NCBI GenBank assembly: GCA_020847855.1
Contig: JADLBH010000004.1
Location: 1 to 61,273, forward strand
DNA: 61,273 nt
Reading direction: 5' to 3'
DNA from: Fimbriimonadaceae bacterium
GTDB taxonomy: Bacteria; Armatimonadota; Fimbriimonadia; Fimbriimonadales; Fimbriimonadaceae
Shown here: in pieces, positions 33,179-42,518 of the stretch
How the letters are laid out: each line of letters starts with the position of its first letter
Position numbering within the stretch: position 1 is the first letter of the stretch
Program-made: the position numbers and the translations under genes
The notes under the pieces: generated by a model
What the model saw: the letters and a program-made list of their open reading frames with translations, nothing else
Told to the model about the DNA's origin: nothing
The model's database searches: none

Positions 33179-35374
33179 TCAGGGCTGGAGCTCGGTCTTC
33201 CACCCGATCGCGCTGCCGTCCAGGTAGCGGTCGGTCTGGACGCCCATCTCGGTCATGTCAATCGGGGTGAACCCGCGATCCCACAGGACGGAGCCCGGTC
33301 GCGGCGTGAGGTCGCCCCGCGTCTCGTCCACGAAGAGGCTCGCATTGGAGACCGTGTTCGAGGCGGAGTAGGTCGCAGTCGGATCGGTCCGGTTCACTCC
33401 CCAGAGCTCGAGGACCGCACCGATGCGGCTGGTGACGCGAGACCGGATGAACACGTTGCCCACGCACTCGTTGCCTTGCGGCTTGCGCTGATCGTTGCTG
33501 GAGAGCACCGCGTACAGCTCGGGGTAGCGATCCTTCCACAGAGTGGACGCCCACGGCATCAGGTTCGCACGATCCCGGAGCTCTTGGATCCAATCGGCCG
33601 GGGCGGAAAGGCCGCGATCGTCAATCCTGAACCCGCCGACGCAGTCGAACGTGACGTTGTAGCGCGCTCTGCTATGGAAGCCGGCCCCGAACTGGATCGG
33701 TTGCTCCACGTTCCTGAATACGTTGCGCTCCACTAGAGCAGAGCTATACATATCGTCAAGGTAGAGGCCGTGGACGATGTGATAGGCATGGATCTTCTGC
33801 GAGACGTTCTGGACGAGGTTCTCGCGGATCACGTTGCCTCGGCAGCTCCAGTCGCCCCAAAGCGTGCTGATGGCCCCAATGTCCACATAATCGTAGACGG
33901 CGTTGTCCACTTCGTTCCTCTCGATGAGATGGTCGTTGCCTACGAAAAGGATCGCGGTGTGGGCGACGTTGGCGATGGTGTTGTTCCGCGCCGTCATGCC
34001 GCACCCGCTCAGGTACACGCCGGGCCGCCTGGCGCTCTGGAACTGGCCGACGTCGCGGATCCAGTTGTTCGCGGCCACATGGCCTGCGGGCAAGAGCGAG
34101 GTCCGATCGCCGCCGACCAGGCTCACGCCGGTCTCCCCGGTTCCGCGGATGTCACAGCTCTGCACGGTGACGTAGCGGCCGTCCTGAACACGGACCCCGT
34201 CGGCGCCCACGCCATAGACCTTGAGGCCGCGAAAGAGCACGAAATAGCAGTTGTTTGCCTCGACACCGTCGGACCGGCCACCCGTGATCGCAAAGCCGTC
34301 CAAGGTGACGTTCCGCACGTTCCTCAGCCTTGCTACAGGAGCCTGCGTCATGCTCAGCCGCACGTTCGACGCAGTGACCGTGGACGGCGGATAAAAGAAG
34401 AGGACGAGGTTGGTTCGGTCAATGTAATACTCGCCGGGGACGTCGAGCTCGTAGAGCGAGTTCACGAGTTGGAACCTGCCATCCTGGAACGGGTTCTCGG
34501 TGACCCGCCGGGCACCGTCAACCAGGTTTCCGGAATCAATCTGCACGGTGAGCGAGCCTGCGACCTTGTCCATCTTCGAAAGTTTCTCGAAGAAGTTGTT
34601 GTAGAGCCGCTCGTTGAGGACGCCCCGGTAGAAATAGTCGTGCTCGAAGTCCGGTTGAGACCCAGGTGCCCTTTGGAACGAGGGGGTGCGCATGGGCCCG
34701 ACGTCCCCGAGGAACGACGGTGCGTTGAACGTGTTGGTCGAGGAGGGTCCCATCACCCTCAAGTAGCCCTCGTTGGGATACTTCGCCAAGGTCATGCGCT
34801 CGTCGTTGAAGTAAAGCTCTGCCGCCGTTTGCTCCATCTCGAAGTTCCCGGCGCTGTGGCTCAGGTTGCCTGCCTCGCTCACTCCGTTGGAGCGCAGGTC
34901 CGCGGTCTTGATCAGGTTGCGAATCGAAGGGGCAACTTTGTCTAGGCTCGGCTTCTGGGTTGGGGACTGCCAGCGGTTGATCGTTCGGCTACCGTCGAGC
35001 ACGGCGCCGCCGGGGACGACCGAGATGTAGGCGATCGTGCCGGTCGAGGTGCCGCTGTCCGTGGCGGTGAGGTCGAACGGGCTGATGTGCTGATACCGGC
35101 CCGGATAGACATAGACCCGCGCCCCGTTGGGAGGCAAGGATCCGCTCGACTTCATCTCCCGGATCAGGTTCCGGGCACCAAAGAGGGTTCGCTTTGGACC
35201 ATTGCCCGATCCGTCCCGGCTCGGGGAAAGACCGTTCCACGCATCGTTGCCCTGGGGATGGACGTAGATTCGGGCTTGGCTATGAACGAGTCTGGGGACT
35301 CCGACCGTAGCGAGGACTGCGAGAACTTGAAGGACACAGGTGACCTTGCCACCAACACCGCGATGACGCGCCAT
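33179..35374 (-). CDS. Secreted right-handed beta-helix protein
   Basis: This 731-residue protein has a signal peptide (VTCVLQVLAVLATVGVPRLV, ending HSQA). Residues about 33-120 hold the segment common to secreted pectate-lyase-like proteins: ARIYVHPQGNDAWNGLSPSR and ARVYVYPGRYQHISPFDLTA. Repeating coils follow from about 330 to 560, for example NVTLDGFAITGGRSDGVEAN and CGMTARNNTIANVAHTAILF. Enzymes of this shape cut or epimerise uronate-containing polymers. Its place in an exopolysaccharide locus suggests action on the locus product, which remains an inference. Confidence 0.85.
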   Translation of the reverse strand: MARHRGVGGKVTCVLQVLAVLATVGVPRLVHSQARIYVHPQGNDAWNGLSPSRDGSGNGPKRTLFGARNLIREMKSSGSLPPNGARVYVYPGRYQHISPFDLTATDSGTSTGTIAYISVVPGGAVLDGSRTINRWQSPTQKPSLDKVAPSIRNLIKTADLRSNGVSEAGNLSHSAGNFEMEQTAAELYFNDERMTLAKYPNEGYLRVMGPSSTNTFNAPSFLGDVGPMRTPSFQRAPGSQPDFEHDYFYRGVLNERLYNNFFEKLSKMDKVAGSLTVQIDSGNLVDGARRVTENPFQDGRFQLVNSLYELDVPGEYYIDRTNLVLFFYPPSTVTASNVRLSMTQAPVARLRNVRNVTLDGFAITGGRSDGVEANNCYFVLFRGLKVYGVGADGVRVQDGRYVTVQSCDIRGTGETGVSLVGGDRTSLLPAGHVAANNWIRDVGQFQSARRPGVYLSGCGMTARNNTIANVAHTAILFVGNDHLIERNEVDNAVYDYVDIGAISTLWGDWSCRGNVIRENLVQNVSQKIHAYHIVHGLYLDDMYSSALVERNVFRNVEQPIQFGAGFHSRARYNVTFDCVGGFRIDDRGLSAPADWIQELRDRANLMPWASTLWKDRYPELYAVLSSNDQRKPQGNECVGNVFIRSRVTSRIGAVLELWGVNRTDPTATYSASNTVSNASLFVDETRGDLTPRPGSVLWDRGFTPIDMTEMGVQTDRYLDGSAIGWKTELQP

Positions 35375-35471
35375 ACTGGGTTCGTTCCGTCCCTAGAGAG
35401 GGATACTGGCTAGTCAACCTACGGGAACTTGCATTTTCGGGAAAGAACCCCGTGAAACGCACAGTCCGGTG

Positions 35472-35477
35472 TATAAT
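35472..35477 (+). promoter_or_regulatory. Consensus -10 element upstream of the Wzc-like gene
   Basis: A perfect TATAAT lies in the divergent gap between the beta-helix gene and the chain-length gene. The in-frame GTG at 35483 is only five nt downstream, too close to be inside the transcript. This favours ATG 35585 as the translation start, with a leader of about 100 nt. The -35 region is poor. Confidence 0.5.
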
Positions 35478-35584
35478 CGCGGGTGAACCGAACGCGGGCC
35501 TGGATGGCCCGAAATGTGAGGCATACCGAGGTTCCGACCAAGAATGGTATCGGGACAGAACGCAAGAACGGAATCGAGCCCGGG

Positions 35585-37651
35585 ATGAATAAGGACCAAC
35601 TGCTGAACCTGACGCTCACGGACATGTCGTTCCGTGACATCTACGCTCTGCTCAAGCGGCGCAAGGCCGTCTTTTGGGGGACCCTCCTCACGTGTCTGGC
35701 GATCGCGACCGCGCTGGGGCTCTTCATGCCCGAGCGGTACCAGTCTTTGAGCCAGGTGATCCTGGAGGGCAAGACCCAGGCGAACCAAGGAAGCAGCAGC
35801 GACATCGAGTCGGCGCTCACCCAAGTCGGCGTCGAGTACGACGTCCCGACCCAGATCCGCATCCTGTCCTCGTTCGCGATGGTCTATGCGGCACTGAAGC
35901 GATCGAACTATCCCTTGCCCCAGCAGATCTCGGAGCAGGTCTATGAGACCCTTCCTCAGGTGGAAGTTGTCCAGATCGGGACGACCAACGCCGTCCAGGT
36001 GTCGGTCGAGCACGGAGAGTCGAAGTTCACCAACGCGGTGGCGAGCACCCTACCGGTGGTCTATAAGGAGTTCATCGAGGACAAGCAGCGCGACCAGGTG
36101 AAGCGATCGATCGAGTTCGTCACCGCGCGTCTGGCCGAAGAGCGCGAGGGTCTGCGCCAGGTCGAGCAAGAAGCCGCACAGTTCAAGGCACAAAACGGTG
36201 TGGCCGACTCCAACTTCGAGCAGGAAGCACGTCTGGCGGCAGTCGCTCGGGCCGAAACCCTGCTCAACGAGAGCCAACTCGCACTGGACGGCTCCCGCGC
36301 GAGCCTTCGCTCCGTACAGTCTGCCAGGGCCGCCACCCCGATGGTTCTGAACAACCCTCAGACCCGCAAGAACGTCGAGGCCATTGATCGCGAGAACGCC
36401 CAGCTTGCCGCACTCAAGAACCAGCGCGCCACCCTGCTGGTGAACAACTTCCCGGACAGTGACCGCGTCAAGCGCATTGACGAGGCGATCAAGGAGCAAG
36501 AGACCTATATCAACGGCCTGAAGGAGACGATTGACGTCTCGGTGACGACCCGGAACCCGCAGGTGGACTACTACGACCAACAGGTCGAGGCAGCGCGGGC
36601 AGGGGTGGTTGCCTCCGAGGCCAGGGTCTCAGCCGCCCAAGGAGTTCTGAGCCAGAAGCGCCAAGAGCTTTCGGCCCTCGCCCCCATCGTTGCCAAGCAG
36701 CGAGAACTGGAACTACGCATCCAGGAGGCGCAACAGACGATCACCAGGCTCAAGACTCTCTTGAGCGACACCAAGATCCGTGACAACGCGCTCTCGAGCC
36801 CCGTCACAGACCTGACCGGAGCGACCCCGGCCCGCAAGGTGAGTCCGAACCTCGTCTTGAACCTCGCCCTCGCCCTCGTGGCCGGGGTTCTGCTGGGAGC
36901 CCTCTTCAGCCTGCTCCGCGATGCGTCGCTGGACCGGGTGAACACCGTCGAGGAGGCGAGCGTACTTGCCGAATCCGAGGTTCTGAGCCGCATCCCGATG
37001 CGCTCCAGTGCCCGAGACCCGCTGATCGCGGACCCCCAAAGGGCGCGCGCCTTCGAGTCCTACCGAATCCTTCGGTCCAGCGCCCTGCTCGCGGCAGGTG
37101 GAGAGAAGTCCGCCTTCGTGGTCACGAGCACGGTTCCCAAGGAAGGGAAGACGACGGTGGCGGGCAACCTCGCAGTCGCGACCGCACTTGCAGGCAAACG
37201 GACCGTCCTGGTGGATGCGAACCTTCGCAACCCCGCGGTTCACAAGCTCTTCAAGGTGGATTCCGAGCGAGGCCTCAGCGAGGTCGCGAACGGCACCCTG
37301 ACCCTGGACGAAGTGGTCAAGGAGACCGCAACGCCGGGCCTGAGCGTGATCACGGCGGGCGCAGAAGTGCCCACCCCCACCGAACTGATCGGCTCCGAAG
37401 GAATGGCCAAGGTCATTGAGGACCTCAAGGCTCGCTTCGACACCGTGATCTTCGACTCGCCAGCCGCCTTCGGCTTCGCGGACACCCAGAGCTTGGTCGG
37501 TCAGGTCAAGGACGTGGCCTACGTCTACGTGGCTCAAAGGCCGACGAAACCCAAGATGCGGGAAGCGGTCGGCATGATTGACTTTGCCGGCGGTCGGCTC
37601 CTCGGGCTTGTGGTGAACAAGGACGCCTCTGCGGCCAGCAGATTGAGGTAG
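35585..37651 (+). CDS. Wzz/Wzc-like chain-length protein with BY-kinase-type ATPase domain
   Basis: This 688-residue protein starts at ATG 35585; an upstream GTG at 35483 abuts the promoter. The Wzz domain lies between two membrane helices (AVFWGTLLTCLAIATALGLF and LNLALALVAGVLLGALFSLL) with a long coiled coil between them. The cytoplasmic ATPase has Walker A STVPKEGKTTVAGN (about 514-527), Walker A' RTVLVDANLRNP and Walker B DTVIFDSPAAFG. The C-terminus ends ASAASRLR and has no tyrosine cluster. The tyrosine-rich autophosphorylation tail of classic BY-kinases is therefore missing. It should control polymer length and export. Confidence 0.9.
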   Translation: MNKDQLLNLTLTDMSFRDIYALLKRRKAVFWGTLLTCLAIATALGLFMPERYQSLSQVILEGKTQANQGSSSDIESALTQVGVEYDVPTQIRILSSFAMVYAALKRSNYPLPQQISEQVYETLPQVEVVQIGTTNAVQVSVEHGESKFTNAVASTLPVVYKEFIEDKQRDQVKRSIEFVTARLAEEREGLRQVEQEAAQFKAQNGVADSNFEQEARLAAVARAETLLNESQLALDGSRASLRSVQSARAATPMVLNNPQTRKNVEAIDRENAQLAALKNQRATLLVNNFPDSDRVKRIDEAIKEQETYINGLKETIDVSVTTRNPQVDYYDQQVEAARAGVVASEARVSAAQGVLSQKRQELSALAPIVAKQRELELRIQEAQQTITRLKTLLSDTKIRDNALSSPVTDLTGATPARKVSPNLVLNLALALVAGVLLGALFSLLRDASLDRVNTVEEASVLAESEVLSRIPMRSSARDPLIADPQRARAFESYRILRSSALLAAGGEKSAFVVTSTVPKEGKTTVAGNLAVATALAGKRTVLVDANLRNPAVHKLFKVDSERGLSEVANGTLTLDEVVKETATPGLSVITAGAEVPTPTELIGSEGMAKVIEDLKARFDTVIFDSPAAFGFADTQSLVGQVKDVAYVYVAQRPTKPKMREAVGMIDFAGGRLLGLVVNKDASAASRLR

Positions 37652-37657
37652 ACACCT

Positions 37658-38197
37658 TTGGCCGGGCTTGTTTTCCGGGGTTGCCCCGGAACCACCTTGC
37701 CAGGCTATGGCAGGGCGGTCGCGCCCGCGATCGTGTGGGATCGGGACGAGACGCTGAACTACGATCCTGGCTACATCAGTTCCTGGAGCGACTTCCAATG
37801 GCGCCGGGGCGCTTTGGACGCCTTGGCCAAAGCCGAACGGATGGGCTTCCGCAACCTCGTCGCCACGAACCAGTCCGGCATCGAAAAGGGCATGCTAACC
37901 GAGGCCGAACTGGTCGAGATCAGCGAGCGCATGATGGCGGCCGCGCCGATCGTCGCCATTAGCTATTGTGTCCACGAAGAGGGCCAGGGCTGCCCTGCGC
38001 GCAAGCCTATGCCGGGCATGGTGGAAGCGCTCGACGCAGTCGTGGGGATAGACCGGCCTCAAAGCGCGATGATTGGCGACCGGCTCACAGACGTGGAGTG
38101 CGGCGAGGCCGCGGGGCTCGTCTCCTGTCGCTGCGAGCCTGGGGAGAGCCTGGTCGAGGCGTTGAATCGCGCCCTCAGCCAGATTGGAACCTTTTGA
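37658..38197 (+). CDS. HAD phosphatase, GmhB-like
   Basis: This 179-residue HAD-superfamily protein resembles D-glycero-manno-heptose-1,7-bisphosphate 7-phosphatase. Motif I is VWDRDETLNYDPGYI, motif II ATNQSGIEKG, motif III CPARKPMPGM and motif IV MIGDRLTDVECGEAAG. The zinc loop reads CVHEEGQGCPARKP; it keeps two cysteines and a histidine but not the full Cys set of GmhB. The proposed start is TTG 37658, with GAGG eleven nt upstream; a GTG at 37733 would cut close to motif I. It lies seven nt after the Wzc-like gene and overlaps manC tail to tail by 23 nt. Confidence 0.8.
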   Translation: MAGLVFRGCPGTTLPGYGRAVAPAIVWDRDETLNYDPGYISSWSDFQWRRGALDALAKAERMGFRNLVATNQSGIEKGMLTEAELVEISERMMAAAPIVAISYCVHEEGQGCPARKPMPGMVEALDAVVGIDRPQSAMIGDRLTDVECGEAAGLVSCRCEPGESLVEALNRALSQIGTF

Positions 38198-39242
38198 CGC
38201 TCTGGGCCTGTGCCTTCGGCATCACGAGCACCCGCCCTTCGGTAACCGCCACGACCAGATCGTCGCAGCCCAGGGCGCAGATCTCCATGGTGCCGGTTGC
38301 GTCATAGGTGACCATGCCATGGCAGTCCAAGAGCCGGGCCGATCCGACCTGGACGTTGCCATCGGCGTCGGGGGTGAGCGAGCGCTCCAAGGAGTCCCAC
38401 GCGCCGAGGTCGTCCCACTCGAACTCTGCGCGGACCACGAAGACGCGCTCGGCCTTCTCCATCAAGGCATAGTCAATCGAAATGGACTCGAGCCCACCGA
38501 AGACCCCCTCCGCTGCCGGTGCGTCGCCCTTCGCGAGAGCCGCCGCCATGTCCCGGATCGCGGTCGCGTAAGCCGGGTCCGCGCGCTCGGTCTCGGCGAG
38601 ATAGGCGGGCAGGGTCCAAACGAACATCCCCGAGTTCCAAAGGAACCCGCCTTTCGCGAGGAACTCGGCGGCGGTCGCCTCGTCGGGCTTTTCACGGAAA
38701 CGTAGAACCTTGGAGGCGTTCCCTTCCTTCTCGCCCACTTCGATGTACCCGAACCCGGTCTCGGGACGTGTGGGAGGTACGCCCATGGTGACCAGGCCGC
38801 CCGTCCGCTCCGCAGTCTCGAAAGCCTTTCGCAAGGAGGCGGCGAAGCGCTCCGGGGGGCCGATTCGGTGGTCGGCGGTGAGGACCGCGAGGGTCAGCAA
38901 GGGCCAGTCGTCAGGGTTGGTGGCGATGAGGTTCGCCGCGACCCAGGCCAAGCAGCCAGCGGTGTTCTTTCGGCAAGGCTCTGCCAGGAAGTTGGAGGAA
39001 GGGACCTGCGGGCACTCTTCCGTGCTCTGGGCGACGAGGGCCCGGCCCGTGGCGATGAACGTCCCTTGGGCGCCGACGATGTCGGAGGCCCTCCGAACCG
39101 CCATCTGAAGCAACGATGCCTCAGGATCGGCAAGGCGCAAGAACTGCTTCGGCCTTTCCGGCACCGAGACGGGCCAGAACCTTTCCCCCGATCCGCCTGC
39201 CATGATCACCGCCAACCGGCGATGCGAGCCACCTTGGTTCAT
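38175..39242 (-). CDS. manC: Mannose-1-phosphate guanylyltransferase
   Basis: This 355-residue nucleotidyltransferase makes GDP-mannose. It has the signature LAVIMAGGSGERFWPVSVPE followed by RPKQFLRL at the N-terminus, then FLAEPCRKNTAGCLAW, LTADHRIG, TGFGYIEVGEK and WNSGMFVWTL. The C-terminal cupin (phosphomannose isomerase) domain of longer ManC proteins is absent. ATG 39242 is six nt from a TACACT box. GDP-mannose would feed the exopolysaccharide glycosyltransferases and the GDP-fucose synthase-like enzyme at 52129. Confidence 0.93.
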   Translation of the reverse strand: MNQGGSHRRLAVIMAGGSGERFWPVSVPERPKQFLRLADPEASLLQMAVRRASDIVGAQGTFIATGRALVAQSTEECPQVPSSNFLAEPCRKNTAGCLAWVAANLIATNPDDWPLLTLAVLTADHRIGPPERFAASLRKAFETAERTGGLVTMGVPPTRPETGFGYIEVGEKEGNASKVLRFREKPDEATAAEFLAKGGFLWNSGMFVWTLPAYLAETERADPAYATAIRDMAAALAKGDAPAAEGVFGGLESISIDYALMEKAERVFVVRAEFEWDDLGAWDSLERSLTPDADGNVQVGSARLLDCHGMVTYDATGTMEICALGCDDLVVAVTEGRVLVMPKAQAQSVKRFQSG

Positions 39243-39248
39243 GGCTAG

Positions 39249-39254
39249 AGTGTA
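39249..39254 (-). promoter_or_regulatory. Putative leaderless -10 element for manC
   Basis: TACACT on the minus strand is followed by six bases (CTAGCC) and then ATG 39242. The identical hexamer stands before the MATE gene at 57964. Confidence 0.45.
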
Positions 39255-39311
39255 TTCTGCCTTCCACGACGACCGCCGACCAACGGCACCGTCCACATTC
39301 CCCAGCCAAGG

Positions 39312-41873
39312 ATGGATCCCCAAGCCGACGCTACGATAGAGCGACTGACGAAGCGCGTAGGCCCGGAGGCGACCGAGATGCTCGTCTCCATCTGTCGTTC
39401 TGCCCCAGCGAGCGAAAGGGCCCTTTCGAGGTTTGAGGAGTGGCTCTCCCGGTCGGCGAACACGGAGGCACTCGTGCAGGAGGTTGCAGAGAAGCAGGGT
39501 GTCGCGCGGCTCGTGGCAGCGCTCCTCTCCTCGAGTGCTGGGATCGCGGACGCAGTGATCCAAAGCCCAGAGATCGGTGCCTCGCTCTTCAGCCCGGGCC
39601 TGTGGGCGAGCCCGCCGACCTCGGAAACGATCCAGGCGGAGTTGGACTCGTTGCTCGCCAACAGTACGTCGCACACCCACTCTTTGGATCGGCTCCGGTA
39701 CTGCATGCAGTCCGTGAGGGCCAGGATCTTGATCGCGGAGTTAGCGGGTGCATGGGGCGGAGAGGCGGTTTGGAAGGGGTTCTCCGATTTGGCCGACGTC
39801 TTGCTCGCCGCGGCGCTTCGGCTCACGTCCGAGGCGGGCGTGGAACCCTTGGGGATCGTCGCTTGGGGCAAGTTAGGTGGTCAAGAGCTCAACGTATCGA
39901 GCGACGTAGACCTGGTCCTCGTTGGGCCCGACGGTGCCAGCGAGGGGCAGAGCGACACCTTCGCGCGAACCGCTCAAAAGTTCAGCAGGGCGGTCTCCGA
40001 CCCCATGGGGAGGGGGTTCCTGTACCGAGTGGACTTTAGGCTCCGTCCGTTTGGAGGGACAGGTCCCTTGGTGCCGTTGCGCTCCGCGGTGGAGGCCTAT
40101 TACCAGAAGTACGCCGAGCCCTGGGAGGTGCTCGCCATGGTGCGTTCGCGCCCGATCGGGGACGCCTCGTTTTGTGCCTGGTGGGACGGGCTCCGCGAGG
40201 CCACGGTGTTCCGCCCCAGTCGATCGCAGATCTTCCTGGACTCGTTGGTCGAGGTGCGCGAGCGGATTGAGGCGAAGGCCGGGCCCGAGGACTTCAAGGG
40301 CGGGCCCGGCGGCATCCGGGACGTCGAGTTCCTTACGCAGATCCTCCAAGTACTGAACGGGCATCGCGTCCCTGCCCTCCGCGTGCGGGGGACACTACCG
40401 GTCGTCCGAGCGCTGGCGGAGAGCGGCGAGATTACGAAGGAGGAGTCCGTGACCTTGGGTCATGGTTATCTTACGCTTCGGGAGATCGAGCACCGCTGCC
40501 AGATGTGGAACGACACGCCGGCCTACTGCCTTCCTTCTGATGCCCAGACCCTGGACTGGCTCGCGCGGGGCCTGGGCTTCGTCGGCGGCTCGGGCCTTCG
40601 TGCGCACCTGGCGGCGGAACGTGCCGACATTCGACATGTCTATGCCTCGCGCCTAGGCACTGGATCGAACGAACCGACCAACGACCTTCGTAGGGCTGTA
40701 GGAGCGGCGTGGAGCACAATGGAGCGGCTCTTGGGGCCCGTGGAGTCGGGCAATCCGGTCTGGGCCGTGCTCGAAGAGAACGAGTCGAGCCTGGAGAGGT
40801 TGATCGCGATAGCGACCGAGCTGCCTGCGTTCGCCCCGGAGGTCAGTGCGGCAAGCGCGCTCGTGGAAGAGGTTGTGAGCGGCGAGATTCTCGAATCCCT
40901 GCCGCTCCACGTACCCTCTGGAACGAGCGTGGCCAAGTGGGCGAACGGGCGTTGGCTTCGCTGCCTCGCCCGCCAAGCCCTGACTTCGCGCTGCACGTTC
41001 TCCGAGGACGCGGCGGAAGTGGCAAGGGTCGCATGTGCGGAGATCGCAAGGGAGATGGGGACCGATCTGACCTTGGCCGCGCTCGGCTCGTTCGCCACCG
41101 CCGAGCTCGTGCCCCGCTCCGACCTCGATGTCCTGATTCTAGCGTCCGACGAGAGGGAAGATTCCGACACTCTCGCCGAGGCCTTGGTCGGAAAGTTCCA
41201 ATCGCTCCGGGCGGAGGGCTTCCCTTGGTTGCTGGACCTAAGGCTACGGCCCAACGGACGCAAAGGACGGCTCGTGATCACACCCCGGTCCCTGGAGATC
41301 TATGCCGACCGGGCGATGGAGGACTGGGAGCGCCTCGCCTGGGGGCGTGCTCGCTTGATCTTCGGGGACGAGTGTTGGGTCGCGAACCTCCTGAGCACCG
41401 CTCGCGGAGAGCCGCTCGACCGGGTTCGGCTCGAAGGCCTCCTCGCGATGCGCCGCCGCATCCAGAGCGAGCGGGTACAAGTCTCGCACCGGCTGCGACA
41501 CGTCAAGCTCTCGCCCGGCACCTTGCTCGACATTGATTGGCTGGGCCAACTCCTGGTCTGGAGTCTTGGCCGCGTACCGGCACCCACCGAGCCCGCGGGC
41601 GCTTTGAGCCGCCTCGCCCTCGCCGCCGAGGCTGGACTCCTTTCGGACCTCGAAGTCGCAAAGCTCAGCGACGCGCATGAGTATTTGCTCCGCCTCCGGG
41701 TTCGTCTTGGCACATTGGGGTTCCCGGACGACGTAGTTCCGGAGAACCCGGACAAACTGGCGGTCCTTGCGCGTCTACAATGTTCACATGACGGTAACGA
41801 GGTCCTGGCGCAGTTCGAGTCCCATCGTCGGAACGTCGAGTCTGTATTCGAGGAAGTCGTCGCAAGGATCTAG
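39312..41873 (+). CDS. glnE: Glutamine synthetase adenylyltransferase / adenylyl-removing enzyme
   Basis: This 853-residue bifunctional enzyme adjusts glutamine synthetase activity by adding or removing AMP. Two nucleotidyltransferase domains are visible. The N-terminal one has GKLGGQELNVSSDVDLVLV (about 185-203), and the C-terminal one has GSFATAELVPRSDLDVLILA (about 594-613). FKGGPGGIRDVEFLTQILQ is the conserved linker motif after the first domain. It is about 90 residues shorter than the Escherichia coli enzyme. ATG 39312 has AAGG before it; the gene is divergent from manC. No glnA or PII gene is nearby. Confidence 0.92.
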   Translation: MDPQADATIERLTKRVGPEATEMLVSICRSAPASERALSRFEEWLSRSANTEALVQEVAEKQGVARLVAALLSSSAGIADAVIQSPEIGASLFSPGLWASPPTSETIQAELDSLLANSTSHTHSLDRLRYCMQSVRARILIAELAGAWGGEAVWKGFSDLADVLLAAALRLTSEAGVEPLGIVAWGKLGGQELNVSSDVDLVLVGPDGASEGQSDTFARTAQKFSRAVSDPMGRGFLYRVDFRLRPFGGTGPLVPLRSAVEAYYQKYAEPWEVLAMVRSRPIGDASFCAWWDGLREATVFRPSRSQIFLDSLVEVRERIEAKAGPEDFKGGPGGIRDVEFLTQILQVLNGHRVPALRVRGTLPVVRALAESGEITKEESVTLGHGYLTLREIEHRCQMWNDTPAYCLPSDAQTLDWLARGLGFVGGSGLRAHLAAERADIRHVYASRLGTGSNEPTNDLRRAVGAAWSTMERLLGPVESGNPVWAVLEENESSLERLIAIATELPAFAPEVSAASALVEEVVSGEILESLPLHVPSGTSVAKWANGRWLRCLARQALTSRCTFSEDAAEVARVACAEIAREMGTDLTLAALGSFATAELVPRSDLDVLILASDEREDSDTLAEALVGKFQSLRAEGFPWLLDLRLRPNGRKGRLVITPRSLEIYADRAMEDWERLAWGRARLIFGDECWVANLLSTARGEPLDRVRLEGLLAMRRRIQSERVQVSHRLRHVKLSPGTLLDIDWLGQLLVWSLGRVPAPTEPAGALSRLALAAEAGLLSDLEVAKLSDAHEYLLRLRVRLGTLGFPDDVVPENPDKLAVLARLQCSHDGNEVLAQFESHRRNVESVFEEVVARI

Positions 41874-41879
41874 CCCAGA

Positions 41880-42518
41880 GTGAGCATCGCCCTTTGCTAC
41901 TTCGCCGCGTACCTTCTCGGGAGCCTGCCCTTCGGAGTGTGGATCGCCAAGGCGTTCGGAGTGGACATCACGTCGAAGGGAAGTGGCAACACGGGTGCGA
42001 CCAACGTTGCCCGGACCCTCGGCAAGGGGCCGGGATCGCTCGTGTTGCTGCTCGACATCGCCAAAGGGGCCGGTGCCGCCCTTGCGGGCCCATGGCTCGT
42101 TCACCAAGGTTGGCTCAACCCCGGCCCTCCCCACGGCCTCCTGCTCGGGATCGCCGCCGTGGTGGGACACACCGCCTCTCCCTGGCTGAGGTTCAAAGGG
42201 GGCAAAGGGGTCGCGACCGCGCTGGGAGCCGTCCTGGCGGCGACGCCTTTCGCCGGGCTGTGCGGCCTCGTCGTCTTCGCGGTGCTCATGGTGGTCACTC
42301 GGATCGTGAGCCTCTCCAGCCTGGCGGGGGCGGCGGTGATTTGGGCGGTTGCGGTGTATCTCGATCGGGACTGGCGGTTCGTGATCCCGATGACCTTGAT
42401 GATCGGGTACGTCTTCTACCGCCATCGGGCGAACCTTGCGCGGTTGCGGCGCGGTGAGGAGCCCCGGTTCAAGTTTGGGGCCCGGCAAGGGAAGGAGGCA
42501 GAGAGTGTTCCTCACTGA
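41880..42518 (+). CDS. plsY: Acyl-phosphate glycerol-3-phosphate acyltransferase
   Basis: This 212-residue integral membrane enzyme starts phospholipid synthesis by acylating glycerol-3-phosphate from acyl phosphate. Three conserved loops are present: YLLGSLPFGVWIAKAFG, then GSGNTGATNVARTLGKG, and LRFKGGKGVATALG. GTG 41880 starts six nt after glnE. The C-terminal 20 residues are basic and cytoplasmic. It overlaps the next gene by 14 nt. Confidence 0.95.
   Translation: MSIALCYFAAYLLGSLPFGVWIAKAFGVDITSKGSGNTGATNVARTLGKGPGSLVLLLDIAKGAGAALAGPWLVHQGWLNPGPPHGLLLGIAAVVGHTASPWLRFKGGKGVATALGAVLAATPFAGLCGLVVFAVLMVVTRIVSLSSLAGAAVIWAVAVYLDRDWRFVIPMTLMIGYVFYRHRANLARLRRGEEPRFKFGARQGKEAESVPH

Noticed and set aside
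35483-35584. N-terminal extension of the Wzc-like protein from GTG 35483
   Set aside because: A perfect TATAAT lies five nt before that GTG, so it would not be within the transcript; the extension is also not like a Wzz N-terminus.
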